A stretch of DNA of 64,000 bases from Ampelocalamus luodianensis (GCA_036346255.1 CM070622.1:26562751-26626750), one strand, 5' to 3'; positions 1 to 12,725 are shown, counted from the stretch's first letter. Translations and numbers: made by a program. Notes: generated by a model not told the origin, from the sequence alone.

Positions 1-3000
1 ATACCGATATCTCTATACATCACCATGGAGCTGGTCAGAGTGGGGCAGTCATACTTTATGATTGGAGATACACGGATGTATGACAGTAGTTCAGGTTCAA
101 GATTTCAATGCCGGTCCTTGAATATTAACGAAGACCTAGGTCAAATACGGTACATATTTTCTGACAAAACGGGTACCTTGACACAAAACAAGATGGAATT
201 TCAGCAAGCCAGCATCTATGGGAAGAGCTATGGGAGCTCCTTGCAGGTCACAAGTGACTCATCACATGAAATAAGCACTACAGGCAAGGTCACTGTCTTC
301 TGTTTTTTATCATTTTTGTATCTCTTATTTTGTTTCAGATCAGCCTTTCGTTCCCATAGTAAGAACCTTGAGGATCAGTGATAGATTTGGTTTATGAATA
401 TTGTGGTAAGCGGTATTCATTCGGTCACCCACCTAGTAGCAATTATATGTCTTAACCTTGAGGATAAGTGATAGATTTGGTTTATGAATATTGTGGTAAG
501 TGGTATTCATTCGGTCACCCACCTAGTAGCAATTATGTCTTAATCGGTCCGATTGTGTGGCCTAACCGGCAATTATGCGATAACTGGTAGGGGCACCCGT
601 TCCTTTTATATGGTCTAGTATATCCGTTTTTAGAACACTTTGGACTCACCTTTCCTCAGGTTGAACTAGTGAACTACTAACTGTTATGCTTAATTTAACT
701 ACCTTAAATTCGTGAATATTCAATTTTCCCATTCCTGTTGCCTCAAATGGAATGCTTCCACTGTGACAATAGTAAGGAGTAAGGACTCAAATACAGCCCA
801 AGTTCATTTATTTATTCTCTTACCTCATATAGCTTTTGATCATTTACCTATCCATGCTTAAGTTTGTGTCCTTTTTGCAGAGTCATCGAGACAACATGGC
901 AGGAAGCCCAAGTCGGAAATCAATATTGATTCAGTACTCGTGGCACTTCTGAATCAACCATTGGTTGGGGAGGAAAGACTTGCTGCCCATGATTTTTTCC
1001 TTACTTTGGCCGCATGCAATACAGTCATTCCAGTCAGCTCAGAAAGTTCTCTCGATTTGACCAATGAAGTAAATGAGGTAGGCACAATTGATTACCAGGG
1101 CGAATCACCTGATGAGCAGGCCTTAGTAACTGCAGCTTCTGCTTATGGATATACGCTTGTGGAAAGGACAACCGGTCACATTGTTATAGACGTTCAGGGG
1201 GAGAGGATAAGGTAAATACTACAACATCCTTTGTTCGTTATGACAACATTGTAGCTACCATTAATTTCAGCCCCAATTGACTATGAAATGCATTTTGTAC
1301 CTGTTAAGAATCTTCTACCTCTTATTTACAAAGCAATTTCATTGTCATAATCAGGCTGGATGTTCTTGGTCTCCATGAATTTGACAGTGTGAGAAAAAGA
1401 ATGTCTGTTGTTGTAAGGTTTCCAGATAACATTGTGAAGGTTCTTGTTAAAGGTGCTGATACTTCAATGCTTAGCATTTTGAAGAGAGGGAACGACGATG
1501 GGCTTTATGATTCTTTGCATGCTAAAATTGGAGAAGCTACAGAAAATCATTTGTCAGGTTATTCGTTAGAGGGTCTACGAACCTTAGTAATTGGTTCAAA
1601 GAACCTGACCGATGTAGAATTCAGTGAATGGCAGGAAAGGTATGAAGAAGCTAGCACGTCCATGTCAGAGAGATCGGCAAAGCTCCGTCAGGCGGCAACT
1701 CTTGTAGAGTGCAATTTGACTCTTCTTGGTGCAACTGGAATTGAAGATAAGTTGCAGGATGGTGTTCCTGAGGCCATTGAGTCCCTCCGACAGGCTGGAA
1801 TCAAGGTTTGGGTTCTCACGGGAGATAAGCAAGAAACTGCTATATCGATTGGTTTGTCATGTCGACTATTGACTCAAAGTATGCACTCAATAATTATAAA
1901 TGGTTCCTCAGAGTTGGAATGCAGGTGTCTTCTAGCTGATGCTAAAGCCAAATTTGGAATAAAGCCATCTGATTTTGGAAGGGATTCTCAAGATATAGAA
2001 GATTTGTGCAATGGTGATGCTTCTGAATTGAGGTCCTCTAATGGTCACATATCTGAAAGTGGCGCAGAGAACTTCCAATTGACTGGAGTTATTGCTAGTG
2101 ACGAGTCAGTGTACAGTGATAAAGTAACAAATTTCACTGACACTGAGCTAGCGCTGATAATTGATGGGAGCTCCCTTGTGTATATTCTAGAGAAAGATCT
2201 TGAATCAGAGGTTTGAGATAATCTCCACTATTTTGATTTTCATAGTGATCACATATTTTTTGTTATATTGATTGGTCAAATGCATAGTCACTTGCCACAA
2301 TTCAGCGACCATGGTTGCTAGCCTATTCTTAATGCACATACAATTTCTACACATATAATTACCAAGTTCACTAACAATAATTGTGCCTTCATACTCCAAG
2401 TAATCATTCCTTTTTGCATCTTTTTATTTGACAGTTATTTGACCTAGCAACGTCCTGTAAAGTTGTCATCTGCTGCCGTGTTGCTCCTCTGCAAAAGGCT
2501 GGAATTGTTGATTTGATTAAAAGCAGGACAAGTGACATGACCCTGGCAATTGGTGATGGTGAGATTCTGTATCTGATTCTTGTTGCAATGTTGCTAGTTA
2601 GCATATCATGTTTTTCTTGCCTATCAATATACTCAATTCATTGATGAAAATATCCTGTGCAAATTGCTAGTGATGATAACCTGCTTGAACTAGAAGTGAA
2701 CTTTGCAGTTGATCAGTTTCTTTTTAGTTTTCCTGCCATTGTAACATTGTTGAACCCCATGACCAGCAATTGGTGCTAAAATATTTTAAATTGCATCACC
2801 AGATGAATGATACTCTGAATATCAGTGTTAAATGGTTGCACCTACTTTTTGTATCTTAAACATCCTTAAATATTGGATGCTTTGTTTGTTGTATTCTGGC
2901 CATCATCTGATGCATTGCATTTTCATAAGAGTCCAATTGAGTTATATATTGGTAAGAGTTTATATAATAATAAGTTACTTTTTAACCTGACAATTAGCAC

Positions 3001-4579
3001 AGATCATTTTTTTTTTCAGTGGCAGATAGCAGTTCAAATAGAGTACGATAGTCTAGAATGAAGTCAATTTCAGTTTTTGATGTATACCAAAGTTGACATT
3101 TTGTTTTTTGTCACCTTTCTTTGTGACCTATTTTCCCCACCGTTTTGCCTTAATTGATCACTGTCCAGTGTCCACGTTCCACAAAGTATTGACAACAGTC
3201 TTTGCTATTTTGTGTTCTTGTATCATTTTGCAGGGGCAAATGATGTTTCAATGATACAGATGGCTGATGTTGGTGTTGGAATATGTGGTCAAGAAGGTCG
3301 TCAAGCAGTGATGGCTGCAGATTTTGCTATGGGGCAGTTTCGCTTTCTGAAGAGATTGCTTCTTGTACACGGGCACTGGAATTATCAGCGTATTGCATAC
3401 ATGATTCTCTACAACTTTTATCGGAATGCTGTCTTTGTGCTAATGCTGTTCTGGTACGACATCCCCCCTCTATGCTTTTCTCATAGCCTGTGTTTTTCCT
3501 TTATAATTTATTATTTGGAGTTCGGGTATTCAGATTTCATGATATAGTTCCCGCTGTTCTTGCCACAGCAAACTAAACTGTTTTGGAACAAAAATTAAAA
3601 ATCACAAGTTTTAAAATTGATGGTAAGAGCCAAAACAAAGTAGAGACTCAGCTATAGCCTATAAGGAAACACAGCCATGTCCATAAGTGGAGTTAAAAGA
3701 GAGATATTTTGTGGGGCCATTTAGCAACCAGTGGGGGGAGTGGTTTTCTTTTGAATTTAGTCCTCTTCCCCTATCTTTTTTGTTTGCATTTGATAATGCC
3801 GGTTGACCTAAATTTTACTTGATTTGTGTAGGTATATCTTGTATACAGCATATTCTGCAACTCTCGCATTAACAGATTGGAGTAGTGTTTTCTATTCCCT
3901 TATCTACACATCAGTTCCCACAGTAGTGGTTGGTATTCTGGACAAAGACTTGAGTCATAATACTCTTCTTTATTATCCAAGACTATATGAGGCAGGGCTG
4001 CGAAATGAGGGCTACAACTTGACACTCTTCTGGATCACAATGCTAGATACCTTGTGGCAAAGTCTTGTCCTTTTCTATGTTCCTTTCTTCACATACAATA
4101 TTAGTACAATGGACATATGGAGTATGGGAAGCTTGTGGACAATTGCTGTCGTTATTCTTGTCAATATTCATCTGGCCATGGACATTCGATGCTGGGTGCT
4201 TATAACCCATCTTGCCGTATGGGGCTCTATAGCTGCAACATTTTTGTGCATGGTGTTGATAGATTCTATACCGATTTTCCCTAACTACGGGTAAGTTCTC
4301 ACTGACTTGCTGCCTCAGTCCCTCTTATATTGTCTAAAGGTGACAAGCCTAAGATTCTATTTTCTTATTCCTGGCAGGACAATATACAATATGGCTGCTT
4401 CAAGAACTTATTGGCTTAGTGTTTGTCTTATAATAGTCCTAGGGTTGCTTCCTCGTTTTCTTTGCAAAGTAATATATCAGACCTTTTGGCCATCTGATAT
4501 TCAAATAGCGAGAGAAGCTGAGTTATTAAAAAAGTTGCCTCATCAGTTGGGTTCAAGGCCTGAAAGTGATATCAGCTAA
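1..4579 (+). CDS. ALA1: ALA1-type phospholipid-transporting P4-ATPase (flippase), 3' part of gene
   Basis: P4-ATPases flip aminophospholipids to the cytosolic leaflet, usually with an ALIS/CDC50 beta subunit. Seven exons can be joined in frame: 1-288, 883-1211, 1355-2210, 2435-2558, 3234-3453, 3832-4290, 4378-4579. All have GT donors and AG acceptors, giving 825 codons and a stop. The family is about 1,150-1,200 residues, so roughly the first 350 lie left of the window. The window opens in transmembrane segment 4 with the P4-typical PISL motif. Next come the phosphorylation motif DKTGTLT (Asp codon 163-165), the nucleotide-binding KGAD (exon 3), the TGDK hinge motif, GDGANDVSMIQ spanning the exon 4/5 junction, and the hydrophobic C-terminal membrane segments of exons 5-7. 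The text after M4 (SSSGSRFQCRSLNINEDLG) resembles Arabidopsis ALA1 more than ALA3-ALA12. I see no frameshift or premature stop, so the gene looks functional. The first acceptor is taken at 882 because 880 would break the frame. Confidence 0.93.
364..541 (+). repeat. Tandem duplication of 90 bp inside the first visible ALA1 intron
   Basis: A unit starting AACCTTGAGGAT occurs at 364-453 and again at 454-541. The copies differ by two substitutions (c/a, c/t) and a 2-base deletion (ATAT to AT). It lies wholly within the intron 289-882, so it does not affect coding. High identity implies a recent duplication. Confidence 0.9.
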
Positions 4580-4683
4580 TAACAATGGTTTGACGCAGTT
4601 ACTTTGTCAGCCCAGTTTGGGGGCTGTGTTGATTCGTTTGTTGAGCTGATTTTTGTCAAAATTTTGGTAAGTTCTATTCATGA

Positions 4684-4733
<50 letters not shown>

Positions 4734-5530
4734 GTCTATAGATGGGCAAGTGGATATAGGTTGCTTCCGTTTTCACGTTTTCAGTGGTCACATTGCTTTA
4801 TTCTACACAGCCTATCATGTTTTTTACACACATACACAAGCACATGTTGCATTACTTAACTACAGCCAAGTCCTACCTCTTCCGTTACAACAGATGACTA
4901 TATTTATAAATCTTGAAAGTATTAACAATATTTTGTGCCTGTATCAGGAGTACCAGTGTTTCTGTACTAAGAAAAATGAAAAATAACATGAACTGTAGTT
5001 TCAGCAATTTAACAATTATTGTTTACAATATTTCTTGTAGCACAAAAACGCCATCATTCTCTCCAGTTTTATCTAGCTGGCAGCTGCTATCTTTTTCTCC
5101 TAGTATAGGGTGAAAAATTCTCAGTATGCACTAGTGCTGACCTGTTAGTTATGCCTATTTTCTTCTTGTTTCGACAAATTATGGTCCTAGATTATACATG
5201 AGGACAAAAGTTGGCAACTGGCAAGACAAAAATTCTGGTTGCTGAAGAGGCTGAAAGATGCGATGAAGCGGCTGCGGCGAGGGAACTGACTGTGCGGGTT
5301 GGCATCAACAGCTTCGTCCTTCGGGGGCTAGCAATCAATCAAATGACAAATGTACAGATATGGGAAAACGATATATATACTCTGTATTTTAAGGACTAAG
5401 GTAGAGATTGTGGTTAGGAAATAAAGAGGTACATAGATACAAATTCTTTTCGCACTTTGCCAATCTTTTGTATTACCTGATCATATGTCAACCGTTTCGT
5501 TTTCTTCCCCTCGTCGAGGTCTTAGATAGA
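4580..5530 (+). other. Probable ALA1 3' UTR and downstream region, with a (TA)n tract
   Basis: No coding gene is supported here. A strong donor-like TTG|GTAAGT at about 4666 suggests an intron within the 3' UTR. A plausible acceptor is the TCCTAG near 5190, and AATAAA-like sequence near 5420 could serve polyadenylation. A pure (TA)n microsatellite occupies 4684-4730. The short ORF at 5211-5399 has no recognisable domain and is better read as 3' UTR. UTR structure is inferred from motifs only. Confidence 0.45.
4684..4730. repeat. (TA)n microsatellite
   Basis: An uninterrupted TA dinucleotide run of about 47 bp just downstream of the ALA1 stop codon. Confidence 0.95.
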
Positions 5531-7237
5531 GGTCTTAGTGGTGTGTCCAGTTGGAATTTTACGCTTTAAAAGGATACAAGATCCATTTCCCTTCCGTGAT
5601 CCATAATTTCAGAACACAAGTCAAACAGTATGTACAAGTCGAACAAAGGGCACCAATTTCATTATGTATAATTCTTTTGTGGTGTATTACTGAGAGAACG
5701 ATCCAGCCGCATGACGACGGGCACTTTTGATGCTTGCTCGCTTGTTTCAGGCATTTCACGGTTTAGGTAATTGTTAGGTGACTCGTATTTCCCCTACACG
5801 CAAGGCCAAATTCCTATTGCCATTAGATGTGCTTAGAGATGTGTGTTCTTCAGCTGTTGGATGTGAATATGAATGAGGAAATTGACTTATAGTACCTAAT
5901 AAAAATCAGGCAACTGATGCATAGATAGGCATTAGGTGCTATGCATTGATTTGCACGGAATGCTGCAACGTGCTCCCTAGGACAAACACCAATGGACCAA
6001 TGACTACAATACATCACGATGGCTCAACTGGACGGGTAAATCAAGCGGGTAAGCGATGAACAAATATATTATAAATCGCAGATTTAATTCGTTCAACAGC
6101 TCATACATATAATTAGTATATAAGCAATCGCCAATTCGCCACGATACCATTGGATCCATGCTTAGTGGGGATGCAGTCAAGCGTTTAACAAGGTGCGTTT
6201 CTATCAATCTACAGGTCTACACGCCACCGCAGGAATTACAATAAGTAAAACTCGTATGCTCTCAAAGTGAGTTTATGTCGCCGACGTTTTGTATTGGGTA
6301 GTCATCATTGGACCAGTAAAATTATGTGGAAGTCAAATCCTTCAACACAAAGTCACCACCTGTACATGTGGAACCGTATGCAAGCTTTAGGAGGTGTCAG
6401 CTAGTCGTGAATCCAGAGGAAAACGGTACTTCACTGCAATTACACAAGAAAAAAAAAGTTTAGCATGATGATTGTGCCATGTCATATAGAATTAAATACG
6501 TGATTTTGATATAGGCAAAATTTCTGATCTCTAGGGAGGGTCATAATGGTGATAATGCTATGTCAAATGTCTTGCAACAAGTAAAAACTGCAAAGGGAAA
6601 AAAGGACACTGTAAGACCATTCAGTCTACAACTTTACCTCGCCTCAGCTATGAGCTTATGACTCACAAATTACATGATTTAATCATGGTAATAATTTTAT
6701 CTGAAGACTTCTATGCAAGGGCAAAATCCAGACAGTCTTGACAACGGTGAGGCTGTAAACCAAACAGGTCTGTAGTTCTTTGCTGCAGTAAATGAATGCA
6801 ACTAAAGGTGCACAAGTTCTATAGCTGCTAGAAACTCCTCTGCAAGCCTAAACACTAAGCTAGTTGAAACATGTAAAAGAGGAATGCCTTTCGCTATGCA
6901 TTAATGTAGACCGGAGCAGAGCATGAAACAAATGCTAGTATGTTCGAAAAGAGTACAAACAAACGGCAAGAGGCAGGGTCCAAGAACAATGCAATGACAT
7001 CGAGATCTGGATAGTATTCAGCTCACTCAGCAAGGAGTGGACTAGCCTGGTCCCTACCTTGAGTCCACTAATCCGGTAATCCCAAATTCACTATGCACTA
7101 ACTGGTTATCTGGAGTTCTAGATAGTATTGGCAAGGTAGCTGCCTCCATGGCACATTCAAATGTGCATGCCTGGAAAACACAAAAGACGACATACCACAG
7201 CATTCCACCAGGAGTACAGCTGAACTAAGTTAACTTG
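5531..7237. other. Intergenic region between convergent genes; includes LU7TM 3' UTR at its right end
   Basis: I see no ORF with homology, no RNA gene and no clear repeat. The stretch just left of 7238 must contain the 3' UTR of the minus-strand LU7TM gene. Its end cannot be fixed from sequence alone. Confidence 0.5.
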
Positions 7238-10200
7238 TCATGCACGTTTATCCTCAGGAAACACATGCATGTTCACCATATCTCCAGTTCCTTTAACAGC
7301 ACTGCCTACAAGAGAGAGCCCTTCCTCGTCAGCCCCATCACCTGTATCCTCTGAATAAGCAAATCTGTACACAGCAAGAACAGCACAAAAACTGAAGTTA
7401 AACTTGTGTACATAAATATGAATTAACTAATGTGAAATAGCGAACATCTTGAAGGATCATCCAAATATATCTGTTTTTAGCATCAGTCATTATCAATATC
7501 ATGGGGAATAATAATTTAAGTGCACTAATTGCATCTTTGGATCAACAAGCATGGCACATGTTTATAGTAACATATGTATCAAATTCAAATACCACAGGGT
7601 TAAAATAGTCCCTTCAGAATATTTTGGAACTGTTGATACTAACAATGTCAGCAAGGAATAAAGGAAAACCTGTCATTATAACATCTTATTGATAGCTTAC
7701 TTAAAAATATAAACCATCTTGACAGGAGATAAATCAAAGATACATTCCCTCATGACTGGTCAGAGTGTTTGAATTGAAAAAAACTTATCTATTTTTTTAC
7801 ATGAGAAAAAACAACCCAAACAAACAATTCAACTCAAATGAAAAGGTTGACTTCATATCAGATGGAATACCCTGTTGGATTACGCGATGGAGACCAAAGG
7901 ATGCCTATAATGGCAAGGAGGACATAGGAGAGGACATTCCAAAAGGCTGGTATGATCCAAGCCCTTCGCCAAAGCTCACTCAATGGATCAGTTGCATTGA
8001 AATATAGCTAATACAAGACAAAAACAGGTCAGATCATACTTAACAACACAACTTGCATAAAGGTGATTACTGGTTTTCCCAAGAGGTTCATCAAGCAACT
8101 CCATGACTCAATAAGATGTGTATACTATGGTCATATTCTAATCTATATTTATGTGCATCATATAGAAGGGCGGGAAAGGACCCAACAGTTGATTCAGCAT
8201 TTGCTTATATATTCTCCAACAATTAGCATGAAAAAAATGGTGTTTAATGATCATATGATAAGTCTATATCATGTAGAAGGGGAAAAAGGACCCCAAGAGT
8301 TGATTCAATCGCCATTTGCCGCTATATTCTAAAATAGGAATGATAAAATTGACAAAAGACATACCTCATAGCCAATCCAAGCAATTGAGATAAGCACTGA
8401 CATAGCTAGAGAATTTGTAAACTTCCGATATAATTCAAGTTTTGCCATGCTTCTCCGCAGCTTTAATGTAATTAGAGCCAGATGAGCACAGGAGATATGA
8501 CAAAAAATAAAATGAATGAATAAATAAAAAATCAGTTGAAAATAATTCTATATGATATAGGTTTTCAAAAATAAAACAACCAATTTCATTGGTTGAAATA
8601 CATGGTCACAATGGAGTATTGGATTGGATGCTTAGCATAAAGTACAACTAGCTACAGGTTGTGCTATAATGTAAACAGCTACAGCATGAGGACTTGTAAG
8701 TGTAACTACTTTCAGAAAGACCAAAAATTGCTGTGATATATTGATATCCAAAAGCAACAGTGTGTGGGGAAGAATATAGTAACAGCATGATGGATAGATC
8801 CAACTAAACATAGAGAACATGTTCTTTACTTGGACTAGAAAGATCGTGAAGTGGCTACCTGCAGCTTCTCTAAAGTTCTAGAGAGGGATGAAAATATCCA
8901 GATGATGAAGGTAGCATCAAGTATGGCAACAGGCAACACTAGGAATAACCTCGTTTTTCCAGAGAAGTCATTGATGTTTCCCAGATTTTCAACAAGTTCA
9001 AGAGCTTCTGAAGCAATAAAATAGATGACACCAAGAGCAGCGGCTCTAGATGTAATCCCACCCAACGTGGGTCGAACAACACCATAACCCATTGAAACTA
9101 CTAATAGAAGAAGGCGAGACACAGTCTTCTTCACAGCAGTAAATGTAACTGCCCACAAGGTTATGCCCATAGGTCTGGTTCCAGTAGAATTGAAGTTAGC
9201 ATACTCAAAGTACCAGAAAGCCATTTCGCACATGCCAAGAGCAATAACAGCTGTTATATGGTAATGCAGCTGCAAAATATCCTTCCAGAATCGCACAAAT
9301 TGAAGAAACCACAGAAGTCCAAGTACAAGATATGCAAGTGACATGAAACCATAAAATGTCATCAGTGGGGCCATTTTACCAGGGAGATAACCATGAGGGT
9401 TTCGCCAAACAGTCCTGCCTGTAATCTTCAATCCCTTAAGTTGAGGATCGCAAAACATAAAATAGAGGTAGTACATCCCTGTTTTGTTTATAGATACACT
9501 TTGAGTTACCATGGGAATTTCTTCCTTTTTACCATCAAAGAATGTCTGGATCCTTTTTGGCCAGTCTGGATTACCAGGATTTGGCTGTATAATCACTTCA
9601 CCTACTTTACAAGACTTCTCCTTGTCAAGCTCAGGGGTGCAGCATATTGCATCAGAGTGCAAGTAAGAACCCCCAATTTTGTCTCTGTCCTGGATCTCAA
9701 CAATAATAGCCTCTACTAATCCTGTCTTTTGCTGCATTTCCTCATGTCTAGCTGCTGACTCCTGGGTCCGTCGAAATGTAACAGAGTCAAACCTGAAAAG
9801 GTAGCCCATTAGATAACAGAAAAATTCAAGAATTGAAGGATATTTGACCATGGTATTATTTTCAACATAGTATATGTGTGTTCACCCATGCATTTCAACA
9901 CACAAATGATTGTGATGCAAATGCTTCATGAAATGTATGCTCCAAAATAGTTGGTGCTAATATGTACTGATTTGCGTAGAAACAATGGAGCAGTGTCATG
10001 TTGTGCGTGTCGTGCATGTAAACTCCACAAGTTCACGCTAACGCTGCAATCTTTATTCTTCCACATGTTGGGGCATGCCAATCATAATGCCATGTGACAG
10101 ATATAGAAATACATTACATCCACGGCAATGCTTATTACTACATATCCCATTATCGAAACAAGAAAAAACATTAACGCTCCCTGAATACCAGCCTCGTCCC

Positions 10201-10922
10201 ACGGCAGACAAACAAAACAAGAACTGAAGTTAGGTGGTTAACTCACTAATACACATCGGATCACAGCAATTCAAAGAAAAAAAGAAGCAACTTTTAGCAG
10301 CCGTATCAAATCATCTCAACAGATCAACCTCTGTGCGCACAAAATTCCACAAATTCCCACTTGATCCCTCACATAATACAAGAAGCAACAACAAGAACCC
10401 TAAGAGTCGGAGCAAATACCCGAGACTGAACCGGAGCATCCAAACCAAACAGCACGTTGGAGCCCTTACAAAACCACGCAATTTCTCGTCACTAGTTCCT
10501 GTCGTCCCAACAAAACCCTCTTATACCGCTTGCTGTATACATGACCACCCCCAAAACAGCACGATCGAGATTTAACAAAACAAAAGGCGCAACGTTGAAC
10601 AATCGCATCTGATCCTAGCCCCGAAACCCAAGCAAACCGCGCCTGATCGGGGCAGCTCCTCGATCCCCGCAAAACCCTTGGGGGGGGGGGGTGTCCAGAA
10701 GGGCTGCTCCCGAGCGTACCTGATGAAGGAGGCGGAGGAGTTGGAGGGGTCGGAGGCGTAGAGGCCCTCGCTGCCGCCGTGGAAGAAGAAGGAGTTGGCG
10801 CGCGGGGCGAAGCCGCCGCCGGAGTACTCGTGGATGGACGCGTCCGCGCCGCGCGCCGCGAGGGCGAGCGCGAGCGCGAGCACGGCGAGGCCCGGGCGGG
10901 CGCCTCGCCGCGGCTGCCGCAT
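7238..10922 (-). CDS. TMEM87-type lung seven transmembrane (LU7TM) protein, complete five-exon gene
   Basis: Exons in transcript order are 10922-10720, 9792-8859, 8460-8365, 8007-7871 and 7364-7238. All splice sites are GT-AG and phases match, giving 498 residues plus stop, a usual family length. Residues 1-29 form a signal peptide (basic start, then an Ala/Leu-rich core ending near ADA). Residues 30 to about 225 are the lumenal domain, with Cys residues near 124-125, 133 and 187. Seven hydrophobic segments follow from about 240 to 450, including AWIIPAFWNVLSY in the last. The acidic tail (residues 458-498, FAYSEDTGDGADEEGL) faces the cytosol. TMEM87-type members reside in the Golgi and are linked to retrograde trafficking. 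This assignment rests on the RKFTNSLA...GYELYF and IIPAFW blocks rather than the GPR107/CAND7 pattern. No ligand or signalling role can be inferred. The start codon precedes the only good signal peptide. Intron 1 holds a poly-G run near 10679-10691. Confidence 0.92.
8153..8333. repeat. Imperfect direct repeat in LU7TM intron 3
   Basis: Two diverged copies of about 60 bp, at about 8155-8216 and 8268-8332, share blocks such as AGAAGG, AAAGGACCC, GTTGATTCA and ATATTCT. They lie in the intron between exons 3 and 4. Confidence 0.6.
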
Positions 10923-11149
10923 CGGGAGGGCACGAGCGGGCGTCGCCGTCGCCGTCGCGTGCAGGTGATGCTCTCGCTGGAGGTGGGAGCCGATGGTTAA
11001 GGTTGGTGTGTGGGGAATCTAATCTCACTTTCCCAGTTGGCTCTCAGTAGAGTAGACAGTAGAGTAGAGTAGTGGTGGGAGGACTAGAGAAGGCGAGTTA
11101 AAGAGTTTTATGATCCGTGAAACGTGATAAGATGGTGACAGATGGACAT
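10923..11149 (-). promoter_or_regulatory. 5' UTR and proximal promoter region of the LU7TM gene
   Basis: This stretch separates the LU7TM start codon from the foldback element at 11150. It contains a CT/GA-rich stretch and repeated AGTAGAG/GTAGAG words at 11046-11071. No convincing TATA box is seen. The function is inferred from position. Confidence 0.4.
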
Positions 11150-11848
11150 TATTGACCTCCTGGTTATCAGAAATTTCAAATTTAGCTTCTTTTACACAAA
11201 AATTCTAACTCTAGCCCCCTCCTTTCACCTGCTGCGCCGGGGGAAGTCAGCAGCTAGGTGCTGCCCTCGGGGACAGCAGCACCTTGCCTGCTACCCCTGG
11301 GGACGCAGCAGGTGGCCGTCACACTGTAGTAGAATTTTGTATTTCAGTATATTTTTTTGGAAGAATTTATAAATATAGAAAATAAGCTCAAAAAATTATG
11401 AAATTTTTTTTAGAGCCTCCCGACACAGTCTACTTGGTTGTGTAATTTTTTAAAAATTTTATCTGTTTTAATTTTTTCTCAAAAATTCATTTAAATATAC
11501 TGTTTGTAGGAATTTAAATGAATTTTTGAGAAAAAATTAGAATAGATAAAATTTTAAAAAAAATTACACAACTAAGTAGCCTGTGTCGGGAGACTCCAAA
11601 AAATATTTCATAATTTTTTGAGCTTATTTTCTATATTTATAAATTCTTCCAAAAATATACTTAAATAGAAAATTGCAGCACCCACTGCTGCATGTCCCCA
11701 GAGGCAGCAGGCAAGGTGCTGCTATCCCCGAGGGCAGCACCTAGTTGCTGCCTTCTCTGGGCGCAGCAGGTGGAAGGAGGAGGCTAGAGTTGGAATTTTC
11801 GTATAGAGGATGCTAGATTTGGAATTTTTGATAAGCAGGAGGCCAATA
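11150..11848. mobile_element. 0.7-kb foldback (long hairpin) element, MITE-like
   Basis: The two halves are near-complete inverted copies. The left arm runs from 11150 to about 11497 and the right arm from about 11512 to 11848, with a loop of about 14 bp. Matching blocks include TATTGACCTCCTG at the left tip against CAGGAGGCCAATA at the right tip. Others are the GC-rich CTGCTG/CAGCAG sections (11229-11310 against 11675-11772), the CCCGACACAGTCTAC section against its complement at 11577-11592, and the central ATTTAAAT. No target-site duplication is obvious, so the superfamily is open. There is no coding capacity. Transcription through it would give a long double-stranded hairpin. Confidence 0.85.
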
Positions 11849-12480
11849 GCGTCCACACTTCCAGGAGGAGTAGCGAAATTTGTTTTCTTGGGGGTTAAAA
11901 AACGGTCAGTTGCAAGGATGTCCCTCTATTTTGGATTTTTTAAGTTTCACATGACTTTCTTTCGCCGAAAAACTTTATGCGCAATGCAGGAGTTTTGCGA
12001 GATTTATATAGCATTATTTTCTATAAATTTTCTACGTCCGAAATATGGCTAGGTAGGTGCGTCAGCTGCCATTGCCCTTACCAACCTCACCAAAAATCAC
12101 CATTTTTTTCTTTTTTATGTACGCTTTGGATCATTTAAGCACATGGCCGTGTTATTATTAAGCTCTAGACGATCTCTTTCAAATAACAGTGCCTATTTTG
12201 ACATGTTGTTGCACATTACGCCAGCTCGTTTAATGCGTCCCAACTATTCTCCTCCCACTTGCCATGTCTCCTCGCCAACTGCTACTACTGTCGTGGAGCT
12301 CGAAAAGATTGGGTTTATTTTGCTACATCAGGCAACAGAGTTTTTGGTCTTAATTGGTCTACGTTGCACCACGAAATAACACAAATAGCTCTCTTACGAG
12401 CAGAAGTATAAAAATAACATCACGAACGTGTCAGCAGACGACACGTACCCCTATCACGCCCTACAGTCCAAATCCCCCTT
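11849..12480. other. AT-rich intergenic sequence without recognised feature
   Basis: No ORF with recognisable homology, tRNA or clear repeat was found. Confidence 0.4.
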
Positions 12481-12515
12481 GCCCTATCCCCACCATCTGG
12501 ATCCCCTATCGCGCC

Positions 12516-12563
12516 CCCACCGAACGGCAGGTGGCCTGCCCACACCACCTGCCGCTCGGTGGG
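12516..12563. repeat. Inverted repeat with 19-bp arms and 10-bp loop
   Basis: The left arm 12516-12534 (CCCACCGAACGGCAGGTGG) pairs with 12545-12563 (CCACCTGCCGCTCGGTGGG) with one mismatch. It could be a terminator-like or element-end hairpin. I see no CTRR end of a Helitron next to it. Confidence 0.85.
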
Positions 12564-12705
12564 CGTGGTAGACCGGCTTCCATTGAACATGCACACATGT
12601 GTACCTTAGATAACTTGGTGAGCACGCGCGCCGAACGGAGTTCGAACATAGGTGGGCTGAGGACACGACGGCCGCTCTCGCCAACTGAGCTACGCTCAGT
12701 CCTCG
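12560..12705 (-). repeat. tRNA-derived SINE-like sequence (or tRNA pseudogene)
   Basis: On the minus strand an A box (TAGCTCAGTTGG, 12692-12681) is followed about 34 bp later by a B box (GTTCGAACTCC, 12647-12638). This is the spacing of an internal RNA polymerase III promoter. The D arm GCTC...GAGC folds, but the anticodon and T stems do not, so this is not an intact tRNA gene. The tail and any flanking duplication could not be fixed, so the left limit is approximate. Confidence 0.55.
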
Positions 12706-12725
12706 ATACTTTATCCATTTCATAG

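Noticed and set aside
5211..5399. 62-codon ORF downstream of ALA1
   Set aside because: No domain, and its position fits 3' UTR.
12516..12563. Helitron 3' end
   Set aside because: Hairpin present, but no CTRR terminus at the expected distance on either strand.
12560..12705. Functional tRNA gene on the minus strand
   Set aside because: A and B boxes and D arm are present, but anticodon and T stems do not pair and no acceptor stem closes.
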